Positions 8,841-18,932 are shown, numbered from the stretch's first letter. The stretch is 64,000 nucleotides of DNA from Clostridium sp. CAG:710 (GCA_000432595.1 HF996865.1:1-64000), one strand, 5' to 3'. Notes: generated by a model not told the origin, from the sequence alone. A program made the numbers and translations.

Positions 8841-10460
8841 TTATCTACGTTCTAAAACCTCAATGATTGGAGGAAGAATTTGTTTTTTTCTAGAAACAAC
8901 ACCATCAAGATAATATCCTTGAGTAAGATTTTCTATATTAAAGCTATCTTCCAATATATGTTTAGCTTTATCGTTAAATAATATGTAAGAACCATTCTTC
9001 ATTACATCAGTAATAAATAATGTAACTATCATATAATCATTATTTATAGAAGTCTCATTTAATAATTTAACAAATGCAGCTTTATCAAGTTTTAAACTAT
9101 TATAATCTGTAGTAAAGATTTGTCCAATACCAGATTCAATATTAGCAACTTTAAAGACTTTAAAGTCACTAAATAAAATTTGTTCCATACTTTTGCCTTT
9201 AATAGAAGAACCTGCCCTAAACATTTCTATTCCATATTTTTCATAATCAACACCGGCAATCATACTTAATCTAAATACAGCTTGTTTATCTAATTGAGTA
9301 GTAGTTGGTGATTTTAATAAAAGTGTATCAGATATTATTCCAGATAACATTATACCAGCAATATCTTTTGGTATAGGAAAATTATTTTCTTCATATAATT
9401 GATGTATTATTGTATTAGTACTTCCAACTGCCATATTTCTAAAGTTTATTGGCGAAGATGTAGTTAGTGTACCTATTTTATGATGGTCAATCACTTCAAT
9501 TATGTCCGATTCCTCTATTCCATCAACACTTTGAACTATTTCATTATGATCAACTAAAATTACTTTTTTCTTATTTTTATCATTTATATCAACAAGTCTT
9601 AAAAAGCCTAAACAATTATTTTCCTTATCAACTATTGGGTAATTTGTATGTTTTGTCTGATTACTAACTTCAACAAAATCACTCAAATAATCATTTTCCT
9701 CAAAATAAATTGGATCTCTAGTAAGAATTATATCATCAATATAATTACTTAAATTTATTAATTTAGTAGTATGGAAAGTATCATAGTGGGTCTTAACTAC
9801 ATTTACTTTATTTTTCTTAGCAACCTCTAAGTGTTCCTCTTTAATTTCTCCATCTCCTACTATTATTATCATTTTAACAGAGGAATTAACTGCATATTCT
9901 AGTATACTATGACGATCCCCTACTATTAATATAGTATGCTTATCTAAGTCAATATTATTTAAAAAAGTTGTACTTCTATATGATGCAGTTAAAATATTTC
10001 CCTCTATTTCATTATCGAATCTTAATACTTCACTACCACCTAATGCATCTAAAATATTGTCATAAGAAGTCTTAAGTTTAATTATATCTCCCTCTATAAA
10101 ATATGAAGATATATCTTTTAACGTAATTATACCAACTAATTTGCCACCCTCATCAACAACAGGTGCCCCACTTATTTTATCGCTTTTTAATATGTCATAA
10201 CATTTTTTAATAGATATATGCCTATTAATTGATATTCTATTATAATTAACATCCTTTATTTGGGTTTTAACATCATTCAAATACTCAGGACAATTAACAT
10301 TAAAATATTTAAGTGCAAACTTCGTTTCATTGTTTAATCTACCTAAAACTTTTGCTTCTGCATCAAAACCTTGTTTATTTTTCAAATAAGCTAATGATAT
10401 CGCAGAAGTAACCGAATCAGTATCTGGTTTTTTATGTCCAAAAATATATATTTTACCCAT
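8841..10460 (-). CDS. Manganese-dependent (family II) inorganic pyrophosphatase with CBS and DRTGG domains
   Basis: Hydrolyses pyrophosphate to phosphate. About 539 residues: the DHH-type start GHKKPDTDSVTSA (about 6-18), a first CBS repeat (SGAPVVDEGGKLVGIITLKD), a DRTGG-like insert, a second CBS repeat (TNYPIVDKENNCLGFLRLVD), then the catalytic motifs VDHNE and VIDHHKIG, and the DHHA2 domain at the C-terminus. This is the regulated, long form of family II PPase, in which the CBS pair binds adenine nucleotides. The ATG at 10460 fits the family start (MGKIYIFGH); the GTG three codons before overlaps the ribosome site. It follows addA by about 20 bases. Confidence 0.92.
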   Translation of the reverse strand: MGKIYIFGHKKPDTDSVTSAISLAYLKNKQGFDAEAKVLGRLNNETKFALKYFNVNCPEYLNDVKTQIKDVNYNRISINRHISIKKCYDILKSDKISGAPVVDEGGKLVGIITLKDISSYFIEGDIIKLKTSYDNILDALGGSEVLRFDNEIEGNILTASYRSTTFLNNIDLDKHTILIVGDRHSILEYAVNSSVKMIIIVGDGEIKEEHLEVAKKNKVNVVKTHYDTFHTTKLINLSNYIDDIILTRDPIYFEENDYLSDFVEVSNQTKHTNYPIVDKENNCLGFLRLVDINDKNKKKVILVDHNEIVQSVDGIEESDIIEVIDHHKIGTLTTSSPINFRNMAVGSTNTIIHQLYEENNFPIPKDIAGIMLSGIISDTLLLKSPTTTQLDKQAVFRLSMIAGVDYEKYGIEMFRAGSSIKGKSMEQILFSDFKVFKVANIESGIGQIFTTDYNSLKLDKAAFVKLLNETSINNDYMIVTLFITDVMKNGSYILFNDKAKHILEDSFNIENLTQGYYLDGVVSRKKQILPPIIEVLERR

Positions 10461-10479
10461 TCTATTCACCCTTTATTCT

Positions 10480-13400
10480 TTATACTTCTTTTAAAACTCC
10501 AGTAAATACAGAATATAAATAAGTAGTAACCGTCTTATTAGTTTTACTTTGTATATATTCCCTATAAGCAGTAAGTTGATTTTTATAAGCTTCATCAACA
10601 ATATTATTTAACTTATAATCAATTATTTGTATATGATCATCATAAACTAACATTAAATCTATAATACCATGTCCACTATTACATCCATCATTATACATAA
10701 ATTCATACTCTTTATATATAGTACAATTATTAAAATCAATCTCAGACTCTAAAAATTGCTTTATATATGGTACATAACGTTTATCCACATTAGTAAAATC
10801 AGGATTTAAAAAGTCAATACACTCTAAATAATGATGTATCTTTCTACCAAGTTCCATTTTATCTCTAGTAGAACTAAGTAAAAGTGAAGGAGACACCTTA
10901 GAAAACTTCTTTTCCTCAATAGTATTATTCTCTATAGAAATATTATCTACCTTAACTACACAATCACTTTTTGGAATAAGTTTTTTATAATCAAGTGCAG
11001 TAGCTAAATTATAATCTTTAGAAAGAGGAATAGAAGAAATAGGAATATCCACTATATAATCAGCTATACTACTATATACACTATTAATTATATCTAAAAA
11101 TGACCTATAATTCAACTTAGAATCTGATTTATTTATAGTTTTGTTCTCCACCTCACCTACTAAAATCATTTTTTCTCTACATCTAGTAAGTGCAACATAG
11201 AAAAGCCTTATTCTCTCACTTATATCTTCTCTTATATACTTTTCTCTAAATAAGTAGTTATAAATAGTTTTATTTATACCTTCATTAAAATAAGGGCAAA
11301 TAACTCCATATTCATTATCAAATATAAATCTTTCCATTGTATCTCTAACATTAAATGAAGAAGATATTCCTGTATAATAACAAATAGGATATTCTAGTCC
11401 TTTAGATTTATGAATAGTCATTATACCTACACTATTAGGATTAACATCATTAATCTCTACTTTAATATCAAAATCATCATCAACTAACTTATTTAAATAT
11501 TCTAAAAAATCTTCAACTGAATAATCCATCTCTTCAGCATTACCAGCCAAATTATAAATATATTCAAGTCTTACTATACTATTTTGAATACTTCCAACTG
11601 TAATTAACTTCTCATAAAATTTAAAAGAAGAAATTAATTTTGATATCAAACTTCTTATTGATAAACTATCATAATCAGTTTCAATATCATCTAATATTTT
11701 AATAATTTCACTATCAGAATAATTACCGTTTTTAAAATAATCAAAAATCAAAGAATCAGGATAATTAAATAAATAACTTCTAGCAATAGATGAGAAATTA
11801 TATTTAAAATCTATATCAAACTCTCTATTATGATATTTAATCATAAGTCCAATTAAGTTTTTAATTATTAATAAATCATTATTTCCAGTAATAGATGTAT
11901 ATGTATATTTAGTAAGTGGAATATTCATATACTCAAATATTTTTTTATATAAATCAAATCCACTTGCCCTATCCATAAGTACTACAAAATCACTATATTT
12001 ACAATCCCTAAGAATCCCTAAATCTTTATCAAAAACTTGATAATGATCACTTATTTTCTTCTTTATATCAGTTGCTACTATAAAACATTCAACTTCAGCT
12101 TTTGTAAATCCAATTGACTTATCATATTTATAGTTATATATTTCAAAATTTTCATCTTGAGTAGTATTACCTTCTTCAAAATATACATTATTTCCAAATA
12201 CCATTTGATGTGATTTTGTATAATCAGCACCACCTATTTTATCATCCATAACAATATTAAAAACTGTATTAATATTATCAAGTGTTTCCTTTCTAGATCT
12301 AAAGTTTTTATTTAAATCTATTTTAAAACCGCCATCTTCTACTGAGTATTTATCATATTTATTTTTAAATATATATGGATTAGCATTTCTAAATCTATAA
12401 ATAGATTGTTTAATATCACCTACCATGTATACATTATTATTTTCAATAAGTCCAATAAACTCTTCTTGTAAATCAGAAGTATCTTGGTACTCATCAACCA
12501 TTATTTCTTGAAAACCATTTCTAATTTCAGAACAAACATCATCATTCTCTTTAAGTATTTTTATTGCCATTTTACTAATATCATTAAATTCAAATACGTT
12601 ATTACGACTTTTAAATTTATCAAGTCTAGATGTTAGCTCTCTTATTATAGAAATAATTGCTTCTAAATAAGGCTTAGTCTTTAAAATACCACCCTTCATA
12701 CTAGTAACATCATCATATATTGATAATTCTTTTAATGATTTAATTTCCTTAGAAATTTCTTCCTTGCGTTCTTTTACATCATCATCTGAATTTCTAGGTA
12801 GCGGTGGAAGTCTAAATTCTAATGAGTTTTTTAACTCATCATAACTATCAGCATTCAAAAGTGGTGTTAAAACATCACTAAGTTTTTCTAAATAATCAGA
12901 ATCAAGATAATTAGATAACTCTTCTACTAGTTCACTAATTTTTTCCCTTTTAGATAAAATACTACTTACATACTTATTAATATTTGAGTCAATAAATTCT
13001 TCATTATAGAATTTATCCATATATGTATCTAGATATTGATATTTATCATATATTAAATCCATTTTATCACTTATAGACAAAATATATTTCTTTATATCAT
13101 CATCATTCTTTACACAAAAATCCCCAATTAGTTTTAAGAAATTTGGATCTTCTTCTTCATATAAAGAATCAAATATTTCATCTATTATTCTACTTTTTTC
13201 AGTATATATTACACTAGAATCCGCTATATTAACATTCCTATCTACTCCAAGTAAATAATAATATTTTTTAACAAGTGATAAGCTATAACTATCAAAAGTA
13301 GTAATATATGCGCCATCTATCAAATCCAGTTGACTAGATAAATCTGGTGCTTTCTTTATAGCAGATCGAATTCTTTCTTTCATTTCTTTAGCAGCTGCAT

Positions 13401-13569
13401 TAGTAAAAGTTAAAATAAGTAATTTATCTATATCAACACCATTATTTAACTTTCTAATTACTCTAGCAGTTAAAACCGCAGTTTTACCACTTCCAGCACC
13501 CGCAGAAACAATTATATTAGTTCCCTCTTTATCTATTGCTAGCTGTTGTTCATTTGTCCATTTTGGCAT
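10480..13569 (-). CDS. addA: ATP-dependent helicase/nuclease subunit A (AddA)
   Basis: AddA is the 3'-5' helicase and nuclease motor of AddAB, which resects double-strand breaks and responds to Chi. Its 1029 residues carry a UvrD-like Q motif and Walker A (WTNEQQLAID, VSAGAGSGKT), motif Ia, Walker B (MVDEYQDTSDLQ), GDIKQSIYRFR, motif V (MTIHKSKGLEYP), motif VI (RLFYVALTRCREKM), and a C-terminal PD-(D/E)xK nuclease (GHGIIDLMLV, QIIDYKLN). It is somewhat shorter than Bacillus AddA. The ATG at 13569 begins one base after the addB stop, and its AGGAGG lies inside addB, so the two are coupled. Confidence 0.95.
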   Translation of the reverse strand: MPKWTNEQQLAIDKEGTNIIVSAGAGSGKTAVLTARVIRKLNNGVDIDKLLILTFTNAAAKEMKERIRSAIKKAPDLSSQLDLIDGAYITTFDSYSLSLVKKYYYLLGVDRNVNIADSSVIYTEKSRIIDEIFDSLYEEEDPNFLKLIGDFCVKNDDDIKKYILSISDKMDLIYDKYQYLDTYMDKFYNEEFIDSNINKYVSSILSKREKISELVEELSNYLDSDYLEKLSDVLTPLLNADSYDELKNSLEFRLPPLPRNSDDDVKERKEEISKEIKSLKELSIYDDVTSMKGGILKTKPYLEAIISIIRELTSRLDKFKSRNNVFEFNDISKMAIKILKENDDVCSEIRNGFQEIMVDEYQDTSDLQEEFIGLIENNNVYMVGDIKQSIYRFRNANPYIFKNKYDKYSVEDGGFKIDLNKNFRSRKETLDNINTVFNIVMDDKIGGADYTKSHQMVFGNNVYFEEGNTTQDENFEIYNYKYDKSIGFTKAEVECFIVATDIKKKISDHYQVFDKDLGILRDCKYSDFVVLMDRASGFDLYKKIFEYMNIPLTKYTYTSITGNNDLLIIKNLIGLMIKYHNREFDIDFKYNFSSIARSYLFNYPDSLIFDYFKNGNYSDSEIIKILDDIETDYDSLSIRSLISKLISSFKFYEKLITVGSIQNSIVRLEYIYNLAGNAEEMDYSVEDFLEYLNKLVDDDFDIKVEINDVNPNSVGIMTIHKSKGLEYPICYYTGISSSFNVRDTMERFIFDNEYGVICPYFNEGINKTIYNYLFREKYIREDISERIRLFYVALTRCREKMILVGEVENKTINKSDSKLNYRSFLDIINSVYSSIADYIVDIPISSIPLSKDYNLATALDYKKLIPKSDCVVKVDNISIENNTIEEKKFSKVSPSLLLSSTRDKMELGRKIHHYLECIDFLNPDFTNVDKRYVPYIKQFLESEIDFNNCTIYKEYEFMYNDGCNSGHGIIDLMLVYDDHIQIIDYKLNNIVDEAYKNQLTAYREYIQSKTNKTVTTYLYSVFTGVLKEV

Positions 13570-13570
13570 A

Positions 13571-15958
13571 CTACTTTTCACCTCCTAAGAAGCTTAAAGA
13601 TTTATTTTTATTAAGTTTCACAAAATCAGATTCACATCTATAACAAATATCTTTGAACTTGCAATAATTACATCCAACTTTATCAAAATCTATTTGTTTA
13701 GGATTTATATCAAAATTACCCATTAAAATATTATCTCGTGCTTCATCTATTTTATTATCAATAACTGATATAAGCTTATCCATCTGTTCATAACTTAAAA
13801 CTTTCGCAAATCTATCAAATCCCTCTTTATTAGTTCTCATAGATTTAACATAACTACTTTTTTCATAATCAGGAATAAATACCTCTAAATCACTAACATC
13901 TGAAGTAGAATAACCATCTAATTTTAAATTATCACATTTTAAAGACAAATAGGTTTTACCAGGCACAAACCTTATTTCATTAGATAAAATTCTTTGAAGG
14001 TAGAATCCAGTAAATCTAACATTTTTAAATAAGTTGCTTTTCTTTACTAAGTATAAATATATAGGCAACTGCATACTAAAACCATATATAACACTATATA
14101 AATCAATATTTGTATTACCAGTTTTATAATCAACTATACTAACTAAAGTATTTTCTTTTTCCTTATACATAATTTTATCTACAATACCAGTAAATACAAC
14201 AGGAATAACCGAACTCTTATCAATTGTAATTTTCTTTTCAAGTAGAAGTTTGGTTAAACCAGTTTCCTCTTGTAAATTTTTAACCTGTTCAATTACAAAA
14301 GATAATTCACTCTTTAATTTTTTTAGTAAAAACTTCTCTTTATTTGTAAGAGTTAAATTACTAACATACTTATTATATTCACTTGAAAAATCAAAGCCTT
14401 CATTAAAACAAATAGAAAGTATGTAATGAAATAATGACCCAATAACGGTATTAAAATTTTCAACATACTTATCAAGTTTTAGTATATTGGTTAAATAATA
14501 TTTAAAAGCACAGTGATAATAATTATCAATCGAAGTATATGAAAGTGTAAGTCTTGGTTTTAATAACTCCAATAAAGAATTATTATTAATACCTGTAAAC
14601 TTATTATCATAAGTAAGATAAGGTATTGAAAAATTATTATATAAAATAGGTAATTGTTCACTTTTTATTCCAAACTTTATAAAGTTATCTAATTCTTTTG
14701 ATAAAAGAACCTCACTCCATATTTTAGAATAACTATTTTTATAATCCATCTTATATTCTATCTTATTAAGTCCCATTTCACTTGCTAAATTAGATATTAA
14801 AACCTCACCATTTAATGAATTTAACTTACAAGAAATAATAAGATTTTTTATTTTTTGAATAGAATTTATAACTTTTTCTTTTTCAAGTCTATTTTTTTCT
14901 TCAGTAGTAGATAATAACATATTATATTTAGTTTTTAACAAGTCACCAATAAAATCATCATCTTTAAATAATGTAGGTATTGCACCCTGATTAAACCCAA
15001 GTAAAAAAACATATTCATCAGGTTCAAATATATTGTCAGTAATATTAACTAATTCTATTTGATTTTTCTTTTTCTTAGGCATTATTTTAGTATTTTTTAC
15101 TTCTTGTTTTGTACATTTAAATATAAATTGAAAAGGATATTCCATATCATTATATTTATTAGAAATATTAAATAGTGCATTATATGTAGCTAAGTTATTA
15201 TAATTAGTCATATCATATTCAGCTTTAATTATTTCAAGTCCAGCAAAAAATGATTTAGATTCTTCAACTAAGTATAGAAATTTCTTAGTTATTGGAGAAG
15301 AATAAATAGAATTATCAGGTAATGAAATAGGAATATTATACATATAAGAAAACATTTTAAGAGTATAATAATATTCCTCACTAACATTAGCTAGTTTTAT
15401 TTTATTTATATCGACTCCGCTACTTATTAGCTTAGAAATATTATAAAATACAAAACATACTTCATCTTCTAATGTATTTAAAACATATAAATCCTTAACA
15501 GGAAATTTTTCTTCTTCTTCTATTATAGTTGCATCTATTTTATCAAGCATATTTTGATAAAATTTATCTATTTTAGAATATCCATATACGATTATTTTTT
15601 TTCTTTTAATATAGTCTAGAAACATATCATCATAATATAGTAATTTCTCTTTGTCCAATTCTTCCTTCATTTTTACTAAATTATTAAGTTTATCATCAAC
15701 ATATGAGTCTTTATCTAAATAATATAATGATTCTAATACATCCTTTGCGGCATCCATATTAAATAAATAATGCTGCATTAAATATAATACAGCCCTAACA
15801 TCATATGAAAAATATATATGATCCCTAACTTCATCAAGTGACATCATCTTATAATTGACAAAATTATCATAATGATTAAAATAATCCAAAATTTTATTTT
15901 TTAGATTATTAGGGACAATAAGTAGTACTTCATTAAATTTTGTAAAATCCAGTGTCAT
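13571..15958 (-). CDS. addB: AddB-type nuclease subunit, short and without Walker A
   Basis: AddB is the partner of AddA and cuts the 5'-ended strand. The C-terminal half has the PD-(D/E)xK nuclease motif VSIVDYKTGN and the cysteines of the iron-sulfur cluster: one in YHCAFKYYL and the group CNYCKFKDIC near the end. At 795 residues it is much shorter than Bacillus AddB (about 1166), and no GxxGxGKT P-loop is present at the N-terminus, where AddB proteins normally have one. It is therefore a reduced AddB; the helicase-like fold is probably kept as a Chi-scanning scaffold. GAAGGAGATACTTATT precedes the ATG. Position directly before addA supports the assignment. Confidence 0.85.
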   Translation of the reverse strand: MTLDFTKFNEVLLIVPNNLKNKILDYFNHYDNFVNYKMMSLDEVRDHIYFSYDVRAVLYLMQHYLFNMDAAKDVLESLYYLDKDSYVDDKLNNLVKMKEELDKEKLLYYDDMFLDYIKRKKIIVYGYSKIDKFYQNMLDKIDATIIEEEEKFPVKDLYVLNTLEDEVCFVFYNISKLISSGVDINKIKLANVSEEYYYTLKMFSYMYNIPISLPDNSIYSSPITKKFLYLVEESKSFFAGLEIIKAEYDMTNYNNLATYNALFNISNKYNDMEYPFQFIFKCTKQEVKNTKIMPKKKKNQIELVNITDNIFEPDEYVFLLGFNQGAIPTLFKDDDFIGDLLKTKYNMLLSTTEEKNRLEKEKVINSIQKIKNLIISCKLNSLNGEVLISNLASEMGLNKIEYKMDYKNSYSKIWSEVLLSKELDNFIKFGIKSEQLPILYNNFSIPYLTYDNKFTGINNNSLLELLKPRLTLSYTSIDNYYHCAFKYYLTNILKLDKYVENFNTVIGSLFHYILSICFNEGFDFSSEYNKYVSNLTLTNKEKFLLKKLKSELSFVIEQVKNLQEETGLTKLLLEKKITIDKSSVIPVVFTGIVDKIMYKEKENTLVSIVDYKTGNTNIDLYSVIYGFSMQLPIYLYLVKKSNLFKNVRFTGFYLQRILSNEIRFVPGKTYLSLKCDNLKLDGYSTSDVSDLEVFIPDYEKSSYVKSMRTNKEGFDRFAKVLSYEQMDKLISVIDNKIDEARDNILMGNFDINPKQIDFDKVGCNYCKFKDICYRCESDFVKLNKNKSLSFLGGEK

Positions 15959-16005
15959 AATAAGTATCTCCTTCTATTTAATTTTATCATCTTTAGAACA
16001 AAAAG

Positions 16006-16024
16006 ACACGCATAAGTTACGTGT
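16006..16024 (-). terminator. Terminator overlapping the queH stop codon
   Basis: ACACG at 16006-16010 pairs with CGTGT at 16020-16024; on the minus strand the stem is followed by CTTTTTG. The queH stop is in the loop. The stem is only five base pairs. Confidence 0.5.
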
Positions 16025-16640
16025 TTTTACTACTTTTTACATCTCTTTTTGAATAAATACATCCACAATAGTCTTGTCTATATAAATTATAGATATTAGA
16101 AAGTTCAATGCTTCTTTTATATCCATTTCTTTTCTTAAAATCAGCATATAGATATTTTACGTCATATTTACCTGATAAGTCCTCGCCTATTTCATTTAAC
16201 CATTTAGCATTTTTATAGGGGCTTATTGATAAAGTCGTTGTAAAATATGAGAAATTATGGCTACTAGCATATTTAGCTGCCTCACAAAGTCTAAGTAAAT
16301 AGCATCTATAGCACCTACTCCCACCCTCAGGTTCATCTCTCATGCCATCTATAACATCTTCAAAGTCTTCATTTCTATAGCCAATTTCTACTAGTTTAAC
16401 ATTTTTATCAAGCTTCATTTCTTGAATTAATTTATCAAGTTCATTATATCTCTTAATAAACTCTTCTTCTGGAGAAATATTAGGATTATAATAAAGTATA
16501 GTAATATCAAAATATGAAGATAAATATTCTAATACATAAGAAGAACATGGAGCACAGCAAGCGTGTAGTAAAAGAGTTGGCTTTTTATTTAACTGTTTTA
16601 TCTTATCTAACTCTTCATCCATCATAATTTGATAATTCAT
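16017..16640 (-). CDS. queH: Epoxyqueuosine reductase QueH
   Basis: QueH reduces epoxyqueuosine to queuosine in tRNA, the last step of Q synthesis, replacing cobalamin-dependent QueG. The 207-residue protein shows the family cysteines: LLLHACCAPCSSYV near 22-34, GSRCYRCYLLRL near 115, and the C-terminal QDYCGCIYSKRD. The stretch FTTTLSISPYKN and the GYKRSIELSNIYNLYRQ segment are also typical. These cysteines hold an iron-sulfur cluster and a metal site in characterised members. GAGGGGATAAGT supports the ATG. QueA, the preceding step, is encoded at 2525-3565. Confidence 0.93.
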   Translation of the reverse strand: MNYQIMMDEELDKIKQLNKKPTLLLHACCAPCSSYVLEYLSSYFDITILYYNPNISPEEEFIKRYNELDKLIQEMKLDKNVKLVEIGYRNEDFEDVIDGMRDEPEGGSRCYRCYLLRLCEAAKYASSHNFSYFTTTLSISPYKNAKWLNEIGEDLSGKYDVKYLYADFKKRNGYKRSIELSNIYNLYRQDYCGCIYSKRDVKSSKNT

Positions 16641-16642
16641 AC

Positions 16643-18160
16643 TTATCCCCTCATTTCTTTTTTAACTTTTACATTTTGTTCCTTTTTTACATATTTTTTA
16701 GGATCAGTTACTGTTTCTGAATCTATAAAAACATCTGTATTATATAAAACCCCATCTGCAGCATCAGATAAAATTTGTGATAAGGTTTCTGTAACAACTG
16801 TCTTTAAAGCACTTGCTCCCCCACCAGTTAAAAAAGATTTAGAAGCAATCGCATCTATCGCAGAAGAATCACAAGAAAGTCTTATTCTATCAGTGCTAAA
16901 TAAAGCTGTTTGCCACATTCTTAAATTGCTTATCTTAGATGTAGTTAAAATCTCTTTTAAATCTTCTTTTTCTAAAGACTTCATTTGAACTATAACAGGA
17001 ACTCTTCTTAGAAATTCTCTCTCCATTCCGCCTAATTTATGTAAATCATCCCTAGTAATAACAACATTTTCTAAAACCCCATCATCCTGATTAAAACCAA
17101 TTGCCTTTTTGGAATTACTCTTAGCATCTATTATTCTTTGGAAAGCACCTGCAAAAACAAAAGTAATTTTAGAAGTGTCTATTTTTATTGTTTCCTTGTT
17201 GTGTTTAATAGTATAAACCCCTCTATCCATTAATCCATATAGTTCTTGCTGAACATCTTTTGTTCTTATAGAACTATTAGAGGCACTATCTTCACCAAGT
17301 TTATCAAATTCATCAAGTACAATTATACCTTTTTCAGCTTTTTTAACATCTCCATTAGCTTCAATTAATAAATCTTCAAGTAAGCTTACAACATCACCAC
17401 CAACATATCCAGTAGTTGAATATTTAGTGGCATCCTTAATTATCATAGGAACATCTAATATTTTTGCAGTTGTCATGCAAGTCTCAGTTTTACCAACACC
17501 AGTTGGTCCAATAATCATAACATTTGTTTTAAGCCCTTCGAATTCTCCGTATTTTTGATTATTATAAACTGCATTTACAAACGCCTCAACTTGTAAGTCT
17601 TGCGCAACTACACGTTCTTGAACCTTTTTAACAATATCTTTTCTATTTAAGTAAAACTTATTACCTTCAGAATTTCTACATTCCATAAGAGAAGTCCTCA
17701 AAGTAGAAGACATATCTATATTATATGAAACAGAATCACCCTCAGCAATAAATGAAACTAAATTAACATCATCTTTTAAATCAGTTATGCAAGAAAATTC
17801 ATAATCACTAGCCTGTACCAAATACTCATACATCTTTTTTCTTGCGAATCTAAGTTTATCTGAAGGTGATTTAAATTCAACACTCTTAATATAATCACCT
17901 AAAAAAATAGGAAGTCCAAAGAAAGTATCAGTATCATTATTATTAAAGCAATCTTCAACAATAGGAATATACATTGGCTTTCCTGATGTAACAGGATAAT
18001 CTATTCCTGTAAATTCATCAATTGGAAAAAACCTTTTTCCTTTCTTAATATAAGTACCAAGATATATTCCAGTTATCTCAATACTGCTTTTCCATGAGGA
18101 TTCTCTCTTAGCCTTAAATTTAACTGCTCCCCATAGATTATCAAAATCATTAGCGTTCAT
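16643..18160 (-). CDS. ClpX-like AAA+ unfoldase with an uncharacterised N-terminal domain
   Basis: Residues about 170-480 are a ClpX-type AAA+ module: Walker A GPTGVGKT at 218-225, Walker B IIVLDEFDK at 279-287, pore loop GYVG at 251-254, the AIGF tripeptide context at 353-356 where ClpX carries its ClpP-docking IGF loop, and an arginine-finger region REFLRRVPV at 381-389. Instead of the zinc-binding domain there is a domain of about 170 residues I do not recognise. The sensor-2 region reads TGGGASALKTVV where ClpX has GARGLRS, so the sensor-2 arginine is replaced. It is likely a ClpP partner or a remodeller with its own adaptor domain. GGGGGAATTGTTGT supports the ATG; queH follows two bases after the stop. 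Confidence 0.8.
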   Translation of the reverse strand: MNANDFDNLWGAVKFKAKRESSWKSSIEITGIYLGTYIKKGKRFFPIDEFTGIDYPVTSGKPMYIPIVEDCFNNNDTDTFFGLPIFLGDYIKSVEFKSPSDKLRFARKKMYEYLVQASDYEFSCITDLKDDVNLVSFIAEGDSVSYNIDMSSTLRTSLMECRNSEGNKFYLNRKDIVKKVQERVVAQDLQVEAFVNAVYNNQKYGEFEGLKTNVMIIGPTGVGKTETCMTTAKILDVPMIIKDATKYSTTGYVGGDVVSLLEDLLIEANGDVKKAEKGIIVLDEFDKLGEDSASNSSIRTKDVQQELYGLMDRGVYTIKHNKETIKIDTSKITFVFAGAFQRIIDAKSNSKKAIGFNQDDGVLENVVITRDDLHKLGGMEREFLRRVPVIVQMKSLEKEDLKEILTTSKISNLRMWQTALFSTDRIRLSCDSSAIDAIASKSFLTGGGASALKTVVTETLSQILSDAADGVLYNTDVFIDSETVTDPKKYVKKEQNVKVKKEMRG

Positions 18161-18231
18161 ACAACAATTCCCCCATCAAGTAATTACTATTCTAGCAAAA
18201 ATAAGATGAGATATCAATAAAAAGAAAAAAT

Positions 18232-18260
18232 AAAACAAAGATTATTAAAATCTCTGTTTT
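18232..18260 (-). terminator. Terminator of yceD-rpmF
   Basis: A 12-bp stem with one G-U pair joins AAAACAAAGATT (18232-18243) and AATCTCTGTTTT (18249-18260); the minus strand continues with TTTTATTTTTTC. The stem starts inside the rpmF stop codon. Confidence 0.8.
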
Positions 18261-18456
18261 ACTTCTCTGATTTAGTTTCTTCTTTACTTGCAAGAACTTT
18301 TTTGCCTTTGTAATTTCCGCAAGCTTTACATACACGATGAGGTCTAATTACTTCTCCACATTGTGGACATTTAGTAGTTACTGCAGCCTCTAATGCGTTA
18401 TGACTTCTTCTTAATCTTTTTCTAGTTTTTGAAACTTTGTGTTGTGCAACAGCCAT
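18259..18456 (-). CDS. rpmF: 50S ribosomal protein L32
   Basis: The 65-residue protein begins MAVAQHKVSKTRKRLRRSHNA, the usual bacterial L32 start, and has the zinc-ribbon cysteines CPQC and CKAC of the zinc-binding form, followed by a Lys-rich tail. The ATG at 18456 is chosen over one three codons upstream because GGAGTG lies just before it and the family starts there. The preceding yceD gene ends inside this ribosome site, so the two are coupled. Confidence 0.97.
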   Translation of the reverse strand: MAVAQHKVSKTRKRLRRSHNALEAAVTTKCPQCGEVIRPHRVCKACGNYKGKKVLASKEETKSEK

Positions 18457-18461
18457 CTTTA

Positions 18462-18932
18462 TCACTCCTCTTTATATTTTTCTTTAAGTTCAAGAAAAGG
18501 ATTATTGCTAGTAGAGCTTGCCTCTTCTTCACTAATTAATTTCCATCCATCGCCATTATATTTACTTAAGTCATTAACCTTAGTAAATCTAAGTGGGACC
18601 TCTAATACAATATTTTGCCACAAAATTGGAAGAATATCAATACTATTTTCATCTTTTTCTAAATTTTCTTCAATATTTTCATCAATATCAATGGAAAATG
18701 GATACTCTACGTTATCTAAACTAATAGAATCCTCCAAAATCATTTTACCACTAACATTACATCTGATAGTAAGTTCATTGCTTGCATCGAAAAATATATC
18801 ACCAACTGCCCTAGCATCTTCTATATCAATAATATCGCTTTTTTCTAACATATCAGATGGAAAAGTTAATTCTTCATCAAATGAAATCTTATCCTTAACC
18901 TCAGAATTTAATTCTTCTAATCTTATAATCAT
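18462..18932 (-). CDS. YceD/DUF177 family protein (YlbN-like)
   Basis: The 156-residue acidic protein matches the DUF177 family found next to rpmF in many bacteria: an N-terminal beta-rich part, the central LTIRCNVSGKMILEDSI, and the C-terminal DILPILWQNIVLEVPLRF segment. The conserved Cys is in IRCNVSG. Its role is linked to ribosomal RNA accumulation in other organisms but is not settled. The order tmcAL / yceD / rpmF is the Bacillus ylbM-ylbN-rpmF neighbourhood, here with tmcAL on the opposite strand. GGTGAT precedes the ATG at 18932. Confidence 0.85.
   Translation of the reverse strand: MIIRLEELNSEVKDKISFDEELTFPSDMLEKSDIIDIEDARAVGDIFFDASNELTIRCNVSGKMILEDSISLDNVEYPFSIDIDENIEENLEKDENSIDILPILWQNIVLEVPLRFTKVNDLSKYNGDGWKLISEEEASSTSNNPFLELKEKYKEE

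Noticed and set aside
16629..16988. Long plus-strand frame antisense to the ClpX-like gene
   Set aside because: A shadow of the minus-strand gene; no ribosome site and no family resemblance.
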